This document shows, one piece after another, positions 1 through 8,583 of a stretch of 64,000 bases of DNA. The stretch lies in contig CAVSQS010000001.1 of NCBI GenBank assembly GCA_963730165.1, positions 1 to 64,000 of the forward strand. The letters run 5' to 3'. The notes under the pieces were generated by a model, which ran no database searches, was not told the DNA's origin, and worked only from the letters and a program-made list of their open reading frames with translations. Numbering within the stretch: the first letter of the stretch is position 1; each line of letters starts with the position of its first letter. This stretch comes from DASSQJ01 sp963730165. Lineage in GTDB: Bacteria > Actinomycetota > Actinomycetes > Actinomycetales > Dermatophilaceae. The translations under genes were made by a program, and so were the position numbers.

Positions 1-707
<707 letters not shown>

Positions 708-788
708 CACACTCAAAAGACTTACTGTGTGTTCGCGTCCACTGTGCAGTTCCCGAGATACGGTCGGGACGACTGACATCTCCATAGA
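708..788 (+). other. 23S-5S internal transcribed spacer
   Basis: About 80 bases between the two rRNA genes. It holds no tRNA. It is less GC-rich than the surrounding coding DNA and is presumably removed during rRNA processing. Confidence 0.7.
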
Positions 789-907
789 GTTTCGGCTGTC
801 ATAGCGAAGGGGAAACGCCCGGCTCCATTCCGAACCCGGAAGCTAAGCCCTTCAGCGCCGATGGTACTGCACTGGTGACGGTGTGGGAGAGTAGGACGCA
901 GCCGGAC
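789..907 (+). rRNA. 5S ribosomal RNA
   Basis: About 119 nt with the actinobacterial 5S core (gggaaacgcccggctcc, ccgaacccggaagctaag, gtgtgggagagtaggac). Helix I forms between ttcggctg at 791-798 and cagccgga at 899-906, which sets both ends to within a base or two. Confidence 0.96.
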
Positions 908-918
908 ATTCTTTCACA

Positions 919-946
919 GAAGGGGCCCGTTTCGACGGGCCCCTTC
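919..946 (+). terminator. Intrinsic terminator of the rRNA operon
   Basis: A perfect 12-bp stem (919-930 with 935-946) closes on a TTCG tetraloop, followed by a short T-containing tail (ttcatt). It lies 12 bases after the 5S gene and should stop rRNA transcription before the TPR-protein gene. Confidence 0.9.
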
Positions 947-1043
947 TTCATTGTCCGGGCCGGTCCGCGTAGGTCCTGGTCCGGCCTCTCCCTAGACTGG
1001 CCGCAGCAGCGGCGGCTCGTTGCTGGATCGAACAGGAGAACAG

Positions 1044-2003
1044 GTGGCGCACCAGGACCGAACGTCAGGCGATGGTTCCGCGGATCGTGACGGGCGTCGC
1101 GGGGGCGCGCCGCGAGGAGCGTCGCGTCCGCAGGACGATCGGCGCGGTGGCGCACGGGGTTCGAGACCCGGCGGTCGCGGGCCCGGCGGGCGTGGGCGGC
1201 CGGGGCCGCGAGCGTCCGCGGAGCGGGACGGCCAGCGGGAGCAGCGGGGTGGCAGCCGGCTCGCGCCGTCGGGTCCGCGGCTGCCAGAGCCGCGGATCCC
1301 GGACGAGGTGACCGGCAAGGAGCTCGATCGTTCCGTTCACCAGCAGTTGCGGACGCTGAGCAAGGAGAACGCCGACGGCGTCGCAAAGCACCTGGTCATG
1401 GTTGCGGTGCTGCTGGAGGCGGACGAGCTCGACGCCGCCCTGGCCCACGCGGAGACGGCGGTCCGGCGGGCGGGCCGCGTCCCCGCCGCCCGGGAGGCTC
1501 TCGGGATGGTCGCCTACCGACGTGGTGACTTCGCCCGGGCGCTCACCGAGTTCCGCACCGCGCGCCGGCTCAGCGGGTCGTCGCACCTGCTGCCCCTCAT
1601 GGTCGACTGCGAGCGGGGCCTGGGGCGGCACGGCCGGGCGCTCGACCTTGCGGCCAGCCCCGAGGCGGCGACGCTGGGCGAGGCCGAGCGGGTCGAGCTC
1701 GCCATCGTCGTCTCGGGCGTGCGCCGCGACCTCGGGCAGGAGGATGCCGCCCTGCTGGCGCTCCAGCTGCCGCAGCTGAAGCGGCGAGCGGGTAGTGGCG
1801 TCCATCGTCTCCACTACGCCTATGCGGATGCCCTGCTCCACCTCGGCCGCGAGGAGGAGGCCCGGGAGTGGTTCCTCAAGGCCGTCGAGGGGGATACCGA
1901 CAACGAGACGGACGCCGTGGAGCGGCTCGAGGAGCTCGACGGCCTCGATCTCACCGACCTCGTCGGGGACGACGAGGCCGGCGATCCGGAGCCGGAGGCG
2001 TGA
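1044..2003 (+). CDS. Tetratricopeptide-repeat protein with Arg/Gly-rich N-terminus
   Basis: A 319-residue protein. The first 85 or so residues are low-complexity and dominated by Arg, Gly, Pro and Asp. Residues from about 95 onward are alpha-helical with TPR-like pairs (for example the AHAETAVRRAGRVPAAREA and YRRGDFARALTEFRTARRL segments), ending in an acidic tail. The GTG at 1044 is preferred because AGGAG lies at 1034-1038, five bases upstream; an upstream TTG at 1020 has no such site. Its stop overlaps the GTG of the HAD hydrolase, so the two are probably cotranscribed. A role in protein-protein contacts is likely, but the partner is unknown. Similar TPR proteins stand upstream of the HAD-tlyA block in related actinobacteria. 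Confidence 0.85.
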   Translation: MAHQDRTSGDGSADRDGRRGGAPRGASRPQDDRRGGARGSRPGGRGPGGRGRPGPRASAERDGQREQRGGSRLAPSGPRLPEPRIPDEVTGKELDRSVHQQLRTLSKENADGVAKHLVMVAVLLEADELDAALAHAETAVRRAGRVPAAREALGMVAYRRGDFARALTEFRTARRLSGSSHLLPLMVDCERGLGRHGRALDLAASPEAATLGEAERVELAIVVSGVRRDLGQEDAALLALQLPQLKRRAGSGVHRLHYAYADALLHLGREEEAREWFLKAVEGDTDNETDAVERLEELDGLDLTDLVGDDEAGDPEPEA

Positions 2004-2956
2004 GCAGCCCGCTCGCCGTCCGCTACGTGGCCGTCGTCAGCGACCTCGACGGTGTCGTCTACCGGGGGGATGAGGCGGTGCCGCACGCCGTGGAGGCTCT
2101 CGAGGCCCTCGCGGTGCCGGTCGTCTACGCGACGAACAACGCCTCTCGCACCGCCGACGCAGTCGCGGCGCACCTGCGCGAGCTCGGCATCGGTGCCCGG
2201 CCCGAGGACGTCGCCACGAGTGCCCAGGCGGCCGCATGGCTGCTCGCGCAGGACCTGGCGCCCGGTGCACGCGTGCTGGCGGTCGGCGGGGACGGTGTGG
2301 CCACGGCAGTGGCCGCCGTCGGTCTCGAGCCGGTGCGGCCGCGGGACGCGGGCGGGACCACCCTGTCGGCGGTCGTCCAGGGCTACGGCCCCGACGTCAC
2401 GGCGTCGGACCTCGCCGAGGCCGCCTATGCGGTGGAGGGCGGCGCGCGCTGGGTGGCCACCAACACCGACAGCACCCTGCCCACCGAGCGCGGGCTCGCC
2501 CCGGGCAACGGCTCGCTCGTGGCGGCGGTCGCCACCGCCGTCGGTCACGACCCGCACGTCATCGCCGGCAAGCCCCGCCCACCGCTGTACGAGCTGTGCG
2601 CCACGCGTCTCGGTCTCGATGCCCGAGCGGTCCTCGCTGTCGGCGACCGGCTCGAGACCGATATCGCGGGAGCGGTGGCCGCCGGGCTGGACTCCCTCCT
2701 GGTTCTCACCGGGGTCGACGACCTCGACGCAGTCCTCGACGCGGCCGCGGATCGGCGCCCCACGTACGTCGCCACCGACCTGCGGGCTCTGCACCGACCG
2801 GTGGAGCAGGCCGGTGACGGGTCCCCGAGCATCGCCGACCTGGGGCGCGCCGTCGCCGAGGTCCACGCCGCGCTCGACCGCGGCGCCACGGAGGAGGAGG
2901 TCGACCGTCTCCGACAAGGCGCGAGGGGCGTGCTCGCCGGGGGCACCTCGCAGTAG
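2000..2956 (+). CDS. HAD-IIA family hydrolase (phosphatase)
   Basis: A 318-residue haloacid dehalogenase superfamily protein of the NagD/PGP type. Motif I is SDLDGVVYRG (nucleophile Asp15, acid/base Asp17), motif II is YATNNASR near residue 49, the Lys of motif III is in AGKPRPPLY, and motif IV is VGDRLETDIAGA. The cap between motifs II and III is of C2 type. It starts at a GTG overlapping the previous stop (GTGA). The family dephosphorylates small phosphometabolites; the substrate cannot be read from sequence. Orthologues sit just upstream of tlyA in mycobacteria (Rv1692, reported as a glycerol-3-phosphate phosphatase), so that activity is possible here. Confidence 0.92.
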   Translation: MSSPLAVRYVAVVSDLDGVVYRGDEAVPHAVEALEALAVPVVYATNNASRTADAVAAHLRELGIGARPEDVATSAQAAAWLLAQDLAPGARVLAVGGDGVATAVAAVGLEPVRPRDAGGTTLSAVVQGYGPDVTASDLAEAAYAVEGGARWVATNTDSTLPTERGLAPGNGSLVAAVATAVGHDPHVIAGKPRPPLYELCATRLGLDARAVLAVGDRLETDIAGAVAAGLDSLLVLTGVDDLDAVLDAAADRRPTYVATDLRALHRPVEQAGDGSPSIADLGRAVAEVHAALDRGATEEEVDRLRQGARGVLAGGTSQ

Positions 2957-2959
2957 CGT
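2954..2959 (+). promoter_or_regulatory. Candidate -10 element upstream of the Lys/Ala-tailed protein
   Basis: TAGCGT just at the stop of the HAD gene would start transcription near 2966, giving a leader of about 38 nt that carries the strong GAGGAG ribosome binding site before ATG 3004. No clear -35 is seen. Confidence 0.35.
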
Positions 2960-3003
2960 TGGGGCCACCGGGGACCGCCCGGCCGCTGCAGCGAGGAGAG
3001 ATC

Positions 3004-3753
3004 ATGGTGAAGCGCTCGATCCACGGTTACGTCGAGCTCGCGTCCGGGCTGGGGGAGCTGACCCGGGCCAAGGCGGTGGAAGCCGCACAGGAGCTCATCG
3101 CCCTGGGGGGCAGCGAGGCGTCGCGCGCGAAGGTGGCCCAGCAGGCCGGCCAGCTCGCCGACGACCTGCTCCGGGCAGCAGAGCAGAACCGTCGTCAGGT
3201 CGTGGCGCTCGTCCAGCGAGAGGTGGAGAGCGCCCTGGGCCGGGTCGATCTCGCTCGCCTGCTCGCCGAGGTCGAGGCCCTCGGCGGGGCGGTGTCAGCG
3301 CTCGCGGCGCAGGTCGACGACCTCGCCCGGAACGTGACCGGCCGCGGGGTCGATGTCGCGGCGTCCGGCATCGCCGTGGCCGCGGTCGAGGAGCGTCCCG
3401 CCACGGCGCCCGCGGCGAAGACGTCGGCGGCGAAGAAGTCCACGGCCACGAAGACGTCGGCGGCGAAGAAGTCGGCGGCGAAGAAGTCGGCGGCGAAGAA
3501 GTCGGCGGCGAAGAAGTCGGCGGCGAAGACGTCGGCGGCGAAGAAGTCCACGGCCTCGGCGCCCGCGGCGAAGACGTCGGCGGCGAAGACGTCGGCGGCG
3601 AAGAAGTCCTCGGCGACGAAGAAGTCGGCGACGAAGAAGTCCACGGCCTCGGCCACGAAGAAGTCCGCCGCGAAGAAGTCCACGGCCTCGGCACCCGCGG
3701 CGAAGAAGTCCTCGGCCACGAAGAAGTCCACGGGCTCCGGGAGCTCCTCGTGA
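3004..3753 (+). CDS. Phasin-like protein with histone H1-like Lys/Ala/Ser tail
   Basis: A 249-residue two-part protein. Residues 1 to about 120 are helical and amphipathic, like phasins and coiled coils (AQELIALGG, VAQQAGQLADDLLRAAEQ, LARLLAEVEALGGAVSALA). From about residue 134 to the end the sequence is almost only A, K, S and T in AAKKS/AAKTS steps, as in histone H1-like or AlgP-type tails. ATG 3004 follows GAGGAG closely. The tail is highly basic and probably binds DNA, RNA or polyphosphate, while the head may self-associate or coat granules; both roles are inferred. Repeat number is likely to vary between strains. The stop overlaps the next GTG. Confidence 0.85.
   Translation: MVKRSIHGYVELASGLGELTRAKAVEAAQELIALGGSEASRAKVAQQAGQLADDLLRAAEQNRRQVVALVQREVESALGRVDLARLLAEVEALGGAVSALAAQVDDLARNVTGRGVDVAASGIAVAAVEERPATAPAAKTSAAKKSTATKTSAAKKSAAKKSAAKKSAAKKSAAKTSAAKKSTASAPAAKTSAAKTSAAKKSSATKKSATKKSTASATKKSAAKKSTASAPAAKKSSATKKSTGSGSSS
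3403..3750 (+). repeat. Tandem imperfect repeats encoding AAKKS units
   Basis: Runs of a 15-base unit close to gcggcgaagaagtcg, with variants acgtcg and tccacggcc, are repeated over about 350 bases inside the reading frame. This is coding low-complexity DNA, not a CRISPR array: there are no unique spacers and the frame is kept. Confidence 0.85.
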
Positions 3754-3938
3754 GCGAACCGACGCACGTCGACCCCGCTTCCTCCGCCTCGTCGCCGCCG
3801 GAGACGGGCGACATCGTCATCGATGCCGCCCTGCGTGACCTCGCCGCGGTGCCCGACGAGGACCTCGACGGCCAGCTGGCAGCCGGGGAGCAGGTCCAGC
3901 GCACCCTCCAGTCGCGGCTCGGCGACCTCGGCGGCTGA
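3750..3938 (+). CDS. Small conserved hypothetical protein upstream of tlyA
   Basis: A 62-residue acidic protein starting at a GTG that overlaps the previous stop. After a Pro/Ser-rich N-terminus comes a short helical core (DAALRDLAAVPDEDLD, AGEQVQRTLQSRLGDL). Small ORFs occur in this place between the HAD hydrolase and tlyA in other actinobacteria (Rv1693 in M. tuberculosis). Function unknown. Its 3' half overlaps the only canonical start codons available to tlyA, so translation of the two is probably coupled. Confidence 0.75.
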   Translation: MSEPTHVDPASSASSPPETGDIVIDAALRDLAAVPDEDLDGQLAAGEQVQRTLQSRLGDLGG

Positions 3939-4761
3939 GATCGCGCGCCTCGACGCCGAGCTCGTCCGCCGTGGGTTGGCCCGCTCCCGCGGCGAGGCCC
4001 GCGACCTCGTCCGTGACGGGCTCGTCAGCGTCGCCGGACGGACGGCGCGCAAGCCCGCCCAGCCGGTCGACGGTGACACCTCGCTGACCGTCGATCCGGA
4101 CCGAAACCGCTGGGTGGGTCGGGCCGCGCCCAAGCTCCTCGCCGCCCTCCAGGCCTGGCGCCCGCAGGGGCTCGCGGTCGCGGGGCGTCGGTGCCTCGAC
4201 GTCGGCGCGTCCACGGGTGGGTTCACCCAGGTCCTCCTCGCCGAAGGGGCCGCGCGAGTCGTCGCCATCGACGTGGGCCACGGCCAGCTCGTCCCCGAGC
4301 TGGCCGAGGACCCACGGGTCGACGAGCGCAGCGGCACCACCGTCCGGGGGCTCGACCCCGACGACGTCGGGGGGCCGGGGGACCTCGTCGTCGCCGACCT
4401 GTCCTTCATCTCGCTGACCCTCGTGCTCCCCGACCTGGTCCGGCTGCTCGCTCCCTCGGGAGATCTCGCCGTGCTCGTCAAGCCGCAGTTCGAGGTGGGT
4501 CGCGGCCGCCTGTCCGGGTCGGGCGTCGTCACGGAGCCACGCGAACGTGAGGAGGCCGTCCTGCGTGTCCTCGACGCGGCGGCTCGGTGCGGGCTGCACC
4601 CCCACGGGCTCCTTCCGAGTCCGGTGCGCGGCGCCACGGGCAACGCGGAGTACCTCCTGTGGTTCCGGTCGGAGCCGTCGGGGACAATGTCGCAGGACCG
4701 CCTCCGTGCCGCGGTCCACGCGATGACCACCGACCCGACTCCCGCAGGGGGACACCGATGA
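3823..4761 (+). CDS. tlyA: TlyA-family rRNA 2'-O-methyltransferase
   Basis: The protein has an N-terminal S4 RNA-binding domain (RLDAELVRRGLARSRGEA) and a FtsJ-like SAM methyltransferase domain with motif I CLDVGASTGGFTQVLL, the ADLSFISL segment and VKPQFEVGRG. TlyA methylates the ribose of specific 16S and 23S residues, and its loss gives capreomycin resistance in mycobacteria. The start is uncertain: the conserved protein begins at codon 3940-3942 (ATC), and the nearest in-frame canonical starts are GTG 3835 and ATG 3823, which add about 35-39 poorly conserved residues overlapping the previous gene. The stop overlaps the ATG of nadK. Function is secure; the N-terminus is not. Confidence 0.9.
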   Translation: MPPCVTSPRCPTRTSTASWQPGSRSSAPSSRGSATSAAEIARLDAELVRRGLARSRGEARDLVRDGLVSVAGRTARKPAQPVDGDTSLTVDPDRNRWVGRAAPKLLAALQAWRPQGLAVAGRRCLDVGASTGGFTQVLLAEGAARVVAIDVGHGQLVPELAEDPRVDERSGTTVRGLDPDDVGGPGDLVVADLSFISLTLVLPDLVRLLAPSGDLAVLVKPQFEVGRGRLSGSGVVTEPREREEAVLRVLDAAARCGLHPHGLLPSPVRGATGNAEYLLWFRSEPSGTMSQDRLRAAVHAMTTDPTPAGGHR

Positions 4762-5696
4762 CGCCGCCCGAGCGCCGCATCCTCCTCGTCACGCACGATC
4801 GCCGCCGTGACGCCCAGGAGCTCGCGGCCGCGGTGGCGACACGCCTGCTGTCGTCCGGCATCGAGGTGTGCGCGCCTGCCGCCGACCTCCTCGACACACC
4901 CCTGGCCGCGGTTCCCGGTGTCGGCGGGGTGGAGGACGGCAGCGCCGACATCGGCTGCGAGCTCGTCTGCGTGCTCGGTGGCGACGGGACGATCCTGCGC
5001 GGAGCCGAGCTCTCGCGTGGGTCCGGGGCGCCCCTGCTCGGCGTCAACCTCGGGCACGTCGGCTTCCTCGCCGAAGCCGAACGGGACGACCTCGACCGCA
5101 CCGTCGAGCAGATCTGCGCCCGCGATTACACGGTGGAGGATCGCAGCACCATCGACGTGAGGGCCTACGTCGAGGGCGACGTCGTCTTCGACTCGTGGGC
5201 GCTCAACGAGGTCAGCGTCGAGAAGGCCTCCCGTGAGCGGATGGTCGAGCTGACCGTCGAGATCGACGCCCGCCCGCTGTCGACGTGGGGCTGCGACGGC
5301 GTCGTCATCGCCACCCCGACCGGCTCCACCGCGTACGCGTTCTCGGCGGGCGGCCCGGTCGTGTGGCCCGACGTCGAGGCGCTGCTCGTCGTCCCCATCA
5401 GTGCGCACGCGCTCTTCTCCCGGCCTCTCGTCGTCGGCCCCAGCTCCCACCTGGCCGTCGAGGTGCTGCCCCAGGGAGAGTCGAGTGCCGTCGTGTGCTG
5501 CGACGGCCGCCGGACCATCGAGGTCCCCCCGGGTGCCCGGGTGCAGGTCCATCGATCCGACCAGCCGGTGCGTCTGGCCCGGCTCACCCGCACCCTCTTC
5601 ACCGACCGCCTCGCCACGAAGTTCCAGCTGCCGGTCCACGGATGGCGCGGCGCGGCACGTCGTCAGCGGGCCGCCGCGGAGGACGACGGGACGTGA
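4758..5696 (+). CDS. nadK: NAD kinase
   Basis: A 312-residue ATP/polyphosphate NAD kinase that makes NADP. It has the family GGDGT motif at residues 74-78, GVNLGHVGFLAEAE, LNEVSVEK, the TPTGSTAYAFSAGGP catalytic and NAD-binding segment, and ISAHALFSRPLVV. Length and order of motifs are normal. It starts at ATG 4758, overlapping the tlyA stop by ATGA, and its own stop overlaps the GTG of recN. The order tlyA-nadK-recN is the standard actinobacterial one. Confidence 0.97.
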   Translation: MTPPERRILLVTHDRRRDAQELAAAVATRLLSSGIEVCAPAADLLDTPLAAVPGVGGVEDGSADIGCELVCVLGGDGTILRGAELSRGSGAPLLGVNLGHVGFLAEAERDDLDRTVEQICARDYTVEDRSTIDVRAYVEGDVVFDSWALNEVSVEKASRERMVELTVEIDARPLSTWGCDGVVIATPTGSTAYAFSAGGPVVWPDVEALLVVPISAHALFSRPLVVGPSSHLAVEVLPQGESSAVVCCDGRRTIEVPPGARVQVHRSDQPVRLARLTRTLFTDRLATKFQLPVHGWRGAARRQRAAAEDDGT

Positions 5697-7381
5697 TCGA
5701 GGAGATCCGCATCCGCGACCTCGGGGTCATCGACGAGGCGGTGCTGCCGCTGCACTCCGGGCTGACCGTGCTCACCGGCGAGACCGGAGCGGGCAAGACC
5801 ATGGTCGTCACCGGCCTCGGGTTGCTCCTCGGGGGGCGGGGCGACTCCGGGCTCGTCCGCGCCGGCGCACCCCGGACGGTGGTGGAGGGAGTCGTCCAGC
5901 TGCCCGAGGGACACGCCGCCCTCGTCCGTGCCGAGGAGGCCGGCGGGGACGTCACCGACGGACTCGTGCTCGTCCGGACCGTCCAGGCCGACGGACGCTC
6001 CCGCGCCTACGTCGGGGGCCGGGCCGCCCCCGTCGGCGTGCTGGGTGAGCTGGCCGAGCACCTCGTCGCCGTGCACGGCCAGGCCGACCAGTGGCGCCTG
6101 CGCCGGGCCGACGAGCACCGCGAGGTCCTCGACGCCTTCGGCGGACCGGGGCTCGCGCAGGCGCTCGCCCGGTACCGGGAGATCCACGCGGAGCTGACCG
6201 CGGCCGAGGCCGAGCTCGAGCGGCTGCGCGCCGCGGCCGCCGAGCGAGCCCGCGAGGCCGAGACCCTGCGGGTGGGCCTCGAGCGGATCGAGGCCCTGGA
6301 CCCGCAGCCGGGTGAGGACGACGCCCTGCGCGTGGAGTCGGAGCGGCTCGGCCACGCCGAGGAACTGCGGGCCGCGGCCGGCGAGGCGCACACGGCCCTC
6401 GCCGGCGACGACGACGGCCTCGCCGCCGGCCCGGGGGTGCTGCCCGCGCTGGCCGCGGCCTCGTCCCGACTCGCCGTCGCTGCTGTCAACGACCCCGTTC
6501 TCGCCGGGCTCGCGAGCCGTGTCGACGAGCTGCGCTACCTCGCGGCCGACGTGGCGGCCGACCTGGGTTCCTACGTCGCCGACGTCGACGTCGACCCGGT
6601 CCGCCTCGAGCACGTCGAGCAGCGCCGGGCCGCCCTCACGGAGCTCACCCGCCTCTACGGACCGACCATCGACGACGTGCTCGGGTGGGGGAAGGAGGCG
6701 GCCGACCGGGTGGCCGACCTCGAGGGGACCAGCGACCGCATCGGCGGGCTGGACGAGGCGGTCGCCGGGCTCACCACCGCGCGAGCCGAGGCGGCGCAAC
6801 TGCTCACCGAGCACCGTCGGGCGGCTGCGCTCGCCCTGGGGGAGCGGATCACCGGCGAGCTCGCCCACCTCGCCATGGGCTCGGCGACCGTCACCGTCGC
6901 CGTCGAGGACGCCGGCCGCTATACGGCGGACGGCCACGACAGCGTGGAGGTTCGGCTGGCCTCCGGGCCCGGCTCCCCGGCGCGACCCGTGACCCGGGCC
7001 GCCTCGGGCGGTGAGCTCTCCCGGGTGATGCTCGCGATCGAGGTGGCCACCGTCGCCGCGACGACCTCGGTGCCCACCTTCGTCTTCGACGAGATCGACG
7101 CCGGGGTCGGGGGGCGGGCGGCGCTCGACGTCGGGTCCCGGCTCGCGGCCCTCGCCGAGCACTCCCAGGTCGTCGTCGTGACCCACCTGGCCCAGGTCGC
7201 CGTCCACGCCGACCGTCACCTCGTCGTCGAGCGCTCCGACGACGGGCACGTGACGCGCAGCATGGTGCACGAGGTGGCCGGTGAGCGCCGCGTCGCCGAG
7301 CTGGCCCGGATGCTCGGTGGCTCGAGCACCGACGCCGCCCTCGAGCACGCGCGTGACCTCATGGCGCGCGCGGCCCGCTGA
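5693..7381 (+). CDS. recN: DNA repair protein RecN
   Basis: A 562-residue SMC-like ATPase acting in double-strand break repair. The Walker A motif GETGAGKT is at residues 29-36, the middle is coiled coil (AEAELERLRAAAAERAREAE), and the C-terminal half carries the ABC signature ASGGELSRVMLAI and Walker B FVFDEIDAGVGG, followed by the H-loop VVTHLAQVA. The GTG start at 5693 overlaps the nadK stop and the domain begins at once (MIEEIRIRDLGVI), so this start is well supported. Confidence 0.97.
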   Translation: MIEEIRIRDLGVIDEAVLPLHSGLTVLTGETGAGKTMVVTGLGLLLGGRGDSGLVRAGAPRTVVEGVVQLPEGHAALVRAEEAGGDVTDGLVLVRTVQADGRSRAYVGGRAAPVGVLGELAEHLVAVHGQADQWRLRRADEHREVLDAFGGPGLAQALARYREIHAELTAAEAELERLRAAAAERAREAETLRVGLERIEALDPQPGEDDALRVESERLGHAEELRAAAGEAHTALAGDDDGLAAGPGVLPALAAASSRLAVAAVNDPVLAGLASRVDELRYLAADVAADLGSYVADVDVDPVRLEHVEQRRAALTELTRLYGPTIDDVLGWGKEAADRVADLEGTSDRIGGLDEAVAGLTTARAEAAQLLTEHRRAAALALGERITGELAHLAMGSATVTVAVEDAGRYTADGHDSVEVRLASGPGSPARPVTRAASGGELSRVMLAIEVATVAATTSVPTFVFDEIDAGVGGRAALDVGSRLAALAEHSQVVVVTHLAQVAVHADRHLVVERSDDGHVTRSMVHEVAGERRVAELARMLGGSSTDAALEHARDLMARAAR

Positions 7382-7395
7382 GGCCGCGTGGCACC

Positions 7396-8583
7396 ATGGT
7401 GCAGATGTCCGTCCGGATGCCCGCTCGCAGGGACCGCGACCCCCACAACGGGTCCGCGGGTCCTGCCCGTGTCGACACCCGGACCAAGAACCTCACCAAG
7501 CGTCTTCGACCCGGTGACGTCGCCGTCATCGACCACGTCGACATCGACCGGGTGAGCGCCGAGGCGCTCGTGGCGTGCCGTCCGGCCGCCGTCGTCAACG
7601 CCGCACGCTCGACCTCGGGTCGCTACCCCAACCTCGGACCGGAGATCCTCGTCGCGGCCGGCATCCCGCTGCTCGACGAGGTCGGTCCGGGCGTCATGAA
7701 GCTCAAGGACGGCACCCCGCTGCGCGTCGACGGTTCCCGGCTGCTCACGGACGACGAGGTCATCGCGACCGGGCGGTTGCTCGACGCGGATGCGGTCCAG
7801 GAGGCGATGACCATCGCACGGGCCGGTCTCTCTGACGAGATCGAGGCCTTCGCCGAGAACACGATGGACTACCTGCGCAAGGAGCGCGAGCTGCTCTTCG
7901 ACGGTGTCGGGGTCCCCGACATCCGCACCGACCTCGACGGCCGGCACGTCCTGATCGTGGTGCGCGGATACCACTACAAGGAGGACCTCGAGATCCTGCG
8001 CAGCTACATCCGCGAGTACAAGCCGGTGCTCATCGGCGTCGACGGCGGCGCCGACGCCCTCATCGAGGCCCGGCACACCCCCGACCTCATCGTCGGCGAC
8101 ATGGACTCGGTGTCCGACGACGCCTTGCGGTGCGGCGCCGAGATCGTCGTCCACGCCTACCGCGACGGCCGTGCCCCGGGTGTGGAGCGCGTGCGCGAGC
8201 TCGGGATCGACCCGGTCGTCTTCCCCGCCACGGGGACGAGCGAGGACGTCGCGATGTTGCTCGCCGACGACAAGGGGGCCAGCCTCATCGTCGCCGTCGG
8301 CACACACGCCACCCTCGTGGAGTTCCTCGACAAGGGCCGGTCCGGGATGGCGAGCACCTTCCTCACCCGCCTGCGGATCGGCGGCAAGCTCGTCGACGCC
8401 AAGGGGGTCAGCCGTCTCTACCGGTCGCGGATCTCGGCACTCAGCATCGTCCTCATGCTCGTCGTCGGGCTGCTCGCCCTCGGGGCGGCGCTGTGGTCCA
8501 CCGACGGTGGCCGGGCCCTTCTCCAGGTCCTCCTGGCCAAGGTCGACGACATTCGGAACGCCATCCAAGGAGTGTTCGGGTGA
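7396..8583 (+). CDS. steA: SteA-like septation/cytokinetic-ring protein
   Basis: A 395-residue orthologue of Rv1697/SteA. It has an N-terminal actinobacterial domain (VNAARSTSGRYPNLGPEIL), a thiamin-pyrophosphokinase-like fold (GVDGGADALIEARHTPDLI, GDMDSV) and one C-terminal membrane helix (ALSIVLMLVVGLLALGAAL) that anchors it. In Corynebacterium SteA and SteB form a complex that localises to division sites and affects cell separation and amidase activation. No separate promoter is obvious; it lies 15 bases after recN. The stop overlaps the GTG of steB. An alternative ATG at 7405 exists. Confidence 0.92.
   Translation: MVQMSVRMPARRDRDPHNGSAGPARVDTRTKNLTKRLRPGDVAVIDHVDIDRVSAEALVACRPAAVVNAARSTSGRYPNLGPEILVAAGIPLLDEVGPGVMKLKDGTPLRVDGSRLLTDDEVIATGRLLDADAVQEAMTIARAGLSDEIEAFAENTMDYLRKERELLFDGVGVPDIRTDLDGRHVLIVVRGYHYKEDLEILRSYIREYKPVLIGVDGGADALIEARHTPDLIVGDMDSVSDDALRCGAEIVVHAYRDGRAPGVERVRELGIDPVVFPATGTSEDVAMLLADDKGASLIVAVGTHATLVEFLDKGRSGMASTFLTRLRIGGKLVDAKGVSRLYRSRISALSIVLMLVVGLLALGAALWSTDGGRALLQVLLAKVDDIRNAIQGVFG

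Noticed and set aside
908..1043. Possible tRNA or small RNA after 5S
   Set aside because: Only the terminator hairpin and a weak TAGACT (993-998) are present; no cloverleaf.
3403..3750. Possible CRISPR array or satellite
   Set aside because: Units are contiguous, in frame and without spacers; they encode the protein tail.
3195..5639. Minus-strand open frame opposite the Lys/Ala protein, tlyA and nadK
   Set aside because: The apparent repeats (FFAADFFAAD) are just the complement of the AAKKS repeats; no independent evidence.
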